Shown: piece by piece, positions 22,697-25,604 of the stretch | How the letters are laid out: each line of letters begins with the position of its first letter | Position numbering within the stretch: the first letter of the stretch is position 1 | DNA from: an uncultured Eubacteriales bacterium | GTDB taxonomy: Bacteria; Bacillota; Clostridia; Christensenellales; Christensenellaceae | Assembly (NCBI GenBank): GCA_900545085.1 | Contig: UQXU01000016.1 | Location: forward strand, 1-25,604 | Direction: 5' to 3' | DNA length: 25,604 bases | The notes under the pieces: generated by a model | What the model was told of the DNA's origin: nothing | Seen by the model: only the letters and a program-made list of their open reading frames with translations | Databases searched by the model: none | Position numbers and translations under genes: made by a program

Positions 22697-23947
22697 TTAT
22701 ATTGTATCTGTTTTCTTTGCTGCTTTTATAGCGTTCCAAAGAGCAGAGGAAGTGGATAAGAAACGGACGTGCTCTCTATTTGCGTTTTTGCCGTTTTGCA
22801 GCTTGGTGACGTGAGAATATGCGTCGCTGCTGACGGCGATGTAAACGAGACCGACGGGCTTTTCCGCTGTGCCGCCGTCAGGTCCTGCAATACCTGTTAT
22901 AGCTACGCCTATATCAGCGCCGGAGAGCTCTCTCACACCCTTTGCCATAGCGGCGGCGCATTCTTCGGAGACTGCGCCGTATACGTTGAGTATATCGTCG
23001 GAGACGCCGAGGAGCTTGCGTTTTGCTGCGTTGGAGTAAGTTATGACGCCGTATTCGTACACTTTGGAGCTTCCCGGAATTTCAGTTATGCGCTTTCCCA
23101 AAAGCCCGCCGGAGCAGCTTTCTGCGGTTGCGATTTTGAGATTTTTTTCCGTCAAGAGCTGTACGAGAGCATTCTGCATGGAGTCAATGTCCACGCCGTA
23201 TACATACTTGCTCATCATTTCGCAGATTTCGTCCACGACGGGTTTTATAAGTGCGTCCGCTTCTTCATGAGTGGGAGCAGATGCGGTCACTCTTAGCTGA
23301 ACCTCAGCTTCTTTAGCATACGGGGCTATGGTCGGGTTTGTATGCGCCAGCATGTATTCCTTCATCTGGTGCTCCAGCATACTTTCTCCGATTCCGAATA
23401 GATGAATTGTGTGGGATACTATAGTTTTTCCGGAATATTTCATGAGATAAGGTACGACGGAGTTGAGCATCATCGGGACCATTTCTCTGGGAGGACCGGG
23501 CAGCATGATGACCACCTTGCCTTTTCCTTCGACTGCCATTCCGGGAGCTGTTCCATTGTCGTTTTGGAATACGACAGCGCCCTCGGGAACCTGCGCCTGT
23601 TTTAGATTATTCGGAGCGAGGGGCAGGTCGCGCACGACGTGGTATTCCTTTATTCTGCGCAGAGCTTCTGCATCTTCTGTCATTCCTTTTCCGAAATAGG
23701 CCGCGACTGTCTCTTTAGTCAAGTCGTCGAAGGTGGGTCCGAGTCCGCCTGTGGTTATGACCAGATCCGCACGGTCGAATACAGTTGTGAGTGCGTTTTT
23801 GAGTCTGTCCGGATTGTCTCCTACGACAGATTGATTGTAAAGGTCTATGCCCATTCGCGCCAGCTCCCGGGCGATGAAGGCTGCGTTTGTGTTGACTATG
23901 TCGCCGAGCAGCAGCTCCGTGCCGACGCAAAGTATTTCTGCTTTCAT
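22697..23947 (-). CDS. cinA: CinA: competence/damage-inducible protein, NMN deamidase
   Basis: A 416-residue two-domain protein. The N-terminal COG1058 domain (about 1-170), a molybdopterin-binding-like fold with ADP-ribose pyrophosphatase activity in characterised relatives, has VGTELLLGDIVNTN and TTGGLGPTFDDLT (65-77). The C-terminal PncC domain (about 255-416), which deamidates nicotinamide mononucleotide in NAD salvage, has TAESCSGGLLGKRITEIPGS and GIAGPDGGTAEKPVGLVYIA. The ATG at 23947 is preferred over the longer frame to 23983 because GGAGG (complement of 23955-23959) stands just before it and the family begins at MKAEILCVGTE. It lies downstream of fprA on the same strand, separated by a hairpin. 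Confidence 0.95.
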   Translation of the reverse strand: MKAEILCVGTELLLGDIVNTNAAFIARELARMGIDLYNQSVVGDNPDRLKNALTTVFDRADLVITTGGLGPTFDDLTKETVAAYFGKGMTEDAEALRRIKEYHVVRDLPLAPNNLKQAQVPEGAVVFQNDNGTAPGMAVEGKGKVVIMLPGPPREMVPMMLNSVVPYLMKYSGKTIVSHTIHLFGIGESMLEHQMKEYMLAHTNPTIAPYAKEAEVQLRVTASAPTHEEADALIKPVVDEICEMMSKYVYGVDIDSMQNALVQLLTEKNLKIATAESCSGGLLGKRITEIPGSSKVYEYGVITYSNAAKRKLLGVSDDILNVYGAVSEECAAAMAKGVRELSGADIGVAITGIAGPDGGTAEKPVGLVYIAVSSDAYSHVTKLQNGKNANREHVRFLSTSSALWNAIKAAKKTDTI

Positions 23948-23970
23948 GTGTGATCCTCCGTAAAGTTTAA

Positions 23971-23999
23971 GGCAATAGCCCATGAGGGGAGCTATTGCC
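23971..23999 (-). terminator. Hairpin between fprA and cinA, possible terminator
   Basis: GGCAATAGC (23971-23979) and GCTATTGCC (23991-23999) form a 9-bp stem with an 11-nt loop. On the minus strand it is followed by TTAAACTTTA, a poor T tract, so termination may be partial and cinA may be co-transcribed with fprA. Confidence 0.5.
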
Positions 24000-24028
24000 G
24001 TAATTTAATTATTTAGAATGTAATAGAT

Positions 24029-25186
24029 TTAGTCTGCGAGTGCGTCTGCGAGAGCCTGAAGATTTGGGATATCCGCTTCTTTTACTGCGGACTTTATAGT
24101 AACAACAGGTTCTATTATCTCAATATCTTTCATCTCTGAGAGTATTGATTTCATGCACTTGGCTGCGACAGGTCCCCATGTTCCGTTCTCTATTATACCC
24201 ACCTTGCGCTTTTGATAGTTTTTAGCCTTCAGATGATTTAAGAAATCGTGCATCTTGGGGAAAAGACCTGCGTCATATGTCGGCGCGGCGAGTACGAGCC
24301 TATCATATCTGAATGCGTCTTCTAAAGCTTCCGCCTGGTCGTCTCTGGCGAGGTCTGCGCTGGATACTTTTACACCTTTGGCTGCGAGCATCTTGCCCAG
24401 AGTCTGCGCTGCGTTTTTTGTGCTGCCGTATACGGAGCAGTATGCTATAAACACTCCCTTGTCTTCCGGTTCGTAGCTGCTCCAGATAGAGTATTTTTCG
24501 ATGTAATATTCGAGATTCTCATTCAGAATGGGACCGTGCAGCGGGCAAATGGTAGATACGTCCAGGCTGCCGAGCTTTTTAAGTACGGGGGAGACCTGTG
24601 CGCCGTATTTACCGACTATATTAAAATAGTAGCGGCGGGCTTCGCAGGCCCAGTCTTCTTCGGTATCGAGTGCGCCGAACTTGCCGAAAGCATCTGCGGA
24701 GAAGAGGATTTTTTCGCTGAGTTCATATGTCATCATGACTTCAGGCCAATGTACCATCGGAGTCATAAAGAACTGGAGAGTGTGAGAACCTATATTAAGC
24801 TTTTCGCCTTCTTTCACGACTACCTGACGGTCAGATATGTCGTTGTCGAAGAACTGATTGTAGAATTTAAATGTTTTGGCGTTGCCTACGAGCTTCATAT
24901 CCGGGTATTTTTCGGAGAGCAGCTGCGCGTTGGAAGCGTGGTCAGGTTCCATGTGAGAAACTACGAGGTAATCTACAGTTCTGCCGTCGAGAGCTTCTTC
25001 CAGATTAGCCAGCCATTCGCACGCCATGTGATCGTCTACAGTATCCATGACTACCACTTTCTCGTCAATAATTACATATGAGTTGTATGCGATGCCGTTG
25101 GGGACGATGTACTGTCCTTCGAAAAGGTCTAGGTTCTTGTCGTCTACACCGATGTACTTGATTGTATTTGTTATTGATTTTATCAT
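24029..25186 (-). CDS. fprA: Flavodiiron protein (A-type flavoprotein, FprA/NorV-like)
   Basis: A 385-residue cytoplasmic enzyme that reduces oxygen to water or nitric oxide to nitrous oxide in anaerobes. The N-terminal metallo-beta-lactamase-like domain (about 1-245) carries the diiron ligands: His 78, Glu 80, Asp 82 and His 83 (SHMEPDHA), His 146 (MVHWPE), Asp 165 (FSADAFGKFG) and His 217 (CPLHGP). The C-terminal flavodoxin domain (about 245-385) has the FMN phosphate loop YCSVYGSTKNAA. There is no rubredoxin or flavin reductase extension, so electrons must come from separate carriers. The ATG at 25186 has AAAAGGAGAAGG upstream; the frame to 25237 lacks one. A TATAAT on the minus strand (complement of 25223-25228) may be the -10, with a poor -35. 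Confidence 0.96.
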   Translation of the reverse strand: MIKSITNTIKYIGVDDKNLDLFEGQYIVPNGIAYNSYVIIDEKVVVMDTVDDHMACEWLANLEEALDGRTVDYLVVSHMEPDHASNAQLLSEKYPDMKLVGNAKTFKFYNQFFDNDISDRQVVVKEGEKLNIGSHTLQFFMTPMVHWPEVMMTYELSEKILFSADAFGKFGALDTEEDWACEARRYYFNIVGKYGAQVSPVLKKLGSLDVSTICPLHGPILNENLEYYIEKYSIWSSYEPEDKGVFIAYCSVYGSTKNAAQTLGKMLAAKGVKVSSADLARDDQAEALEDAFRYDRLVLAAPTYDAGLFPKMHDFLNHLKAKNYQKRKVGIIENGTWGPVAAKCMKSILSEMKDIEIIEPVVTIKSAVKEADIPNLQALADALAD

Positions 25187-25436
25187 ATGCCTTCTCCTTT
25201 TATAAAGTAAGTTGCTATCCTTATTATATTGTATCATGCCACGCAGGAAAAATCCATTAAAACAGAGCTTTTTTACTAATTACTGCCATGCTTTTTTATT
25301 GCTTATATATTTGGAACTGAGCAGGGCAAGACGCAGAAATGTAGAAAAGCATTATATTAATATGGCTAAAGTCTTGTAATGTCGTGAAAATTGTATTATC
25401 CTAAAATAGTAAAACGGAACACAAGGGGGTATAAGT

Positions 25437-25604
25437 ATGAACGAAACGATAAAGAACATATTAGAACGCCGCGCCATACGCGCGTACAAACCGGAGCAGA
25501 TTTCACCGGATTTGCTGGATGAAATATTAAATGCAGGGCTTTATGCTCCTTCCGGCATGGGAATGCAGTCTCCGATTACGGTTGCCGTGCAGGATAAAGA
25601 GACT
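25437..25604 (+). CDS. Nitroreductase-family protein, 3' partial
   Basis: The first 56 codons of a flavin (FMN) nitroreductase-type protein; the rest lies beyond the window. It begins MNETIKNILERRAIRAY, followed by KPEQIS and AGLYAPSGMGMQS, the usual opening of the family, where the Arg-rich segment binds the FMN phosphate. Family members use NAD(P)H to reduce nitro compounds, quinones or other electrophiles. AAGGGGG (25423-25429) supports the ATG. It is divergent from fprA, separated by a 250-bp region in which I see only a weak -35/-10 pair (TTGTAA at 25374 and TATTAT at 25394). Confidence 0.85.
   Translation, partial: MNETIKNILERRAIRAYKPEQISPDLLDEILNAGLYAPSGMGMQSPITVAVQDKET

Noticed and set aside
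23312..23322. TTAGCATACG half-site of the MarR palindrome inside cinA
   Set aside because: Only one half is present, within coding sequence, and it is likely a chance match.
15..25604. CRISPR arrays, insertion sequences, prophage genes, tRNA or rRNA genes
   Set aside because: I saw no regularly spaced repeats, transposase-like frames, phage proteins or tRNA-like cloverleaf signatures anywhere in the window.

Overview
The window reads as a chromosomal segment of a low-to-moderate GC Gram-positive anaerobe of the Clostridia. The supporting signs are lipoprotein-type solute-binding proteins, strong GGAGG ribosome-binding sites, a YtxC-like sporulation protein, a flavodiiron (FprA) oxygen/NO reductase, an iron-containing alcohol dehydrogenase, frequent ATA codons and occasional TTG starts. 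I cannot name the genus. There is no phage, insertion sequence, CRISPR array, rRNA or tRNA gene in view. Most of the window is housekeeping and transport.

Layout. 1-1086: the 3' part of a D,D-carboxypeptidase-like protein whose catalytic serine and KTG lysine are both replaced. 1185-2555: asnS, ending in a bidirectional terminator shared with a leftward marR-yczE operon (3758-2639), which has a perfect 13-bp operator palindrome on its own promoter. 4055-6896: a complete polar amino acid ABC importer (lipoprotein, permease, ATPase) with three hairpins after the lipoprotein gene. 6897-7577: a long non-coding region with a full-consensus promoter and a leader of about 240 nt. 7578-9982: an Fe-alcohol dehydrogenase and a divergent M20-family amidohydrolase lacking the usual general-base Glu. 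11482-10059 (leftward): an NfeD / SPFH membrane protein pair.

11718-12443: YtxC-like protein. 12444-13106: mostly empty intergenic DNA ending in a good promoter. 13107-17402: PLP aminotransferase, tyrS, yigZ-like gene and ilvE, with a structured leader before tyrS. 17693-19405: a secreted, membrane-anchored repeat protein with a Ser/Ala-rich linker, behind a possible attenuator. 19545-22604: a sugar-type ABC importer (lipoprotein and two permeases) with no ATPase. On the minus strand follow cinA (22697-23947) and fprA (24029-25186). A nitroreductase-family gene starts at 25437 and runs off the end.

How they work together. Two nutrient importers, two aminotransferases, a putative amidohydrolase and an alcohol dehydrogenase suggest amino acid and sugar scavenging and fermentation. 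FprA and the nitroreductase fit an oxygen-sensitive lifestyle. I did not find a clear new multi-gene system. The strongest unusual signals are two enzyme-family proteins with altered catalytic residues (positions 112-600 and 9130-9150), the MarR operator-promoter, and several structured 5' leaders.
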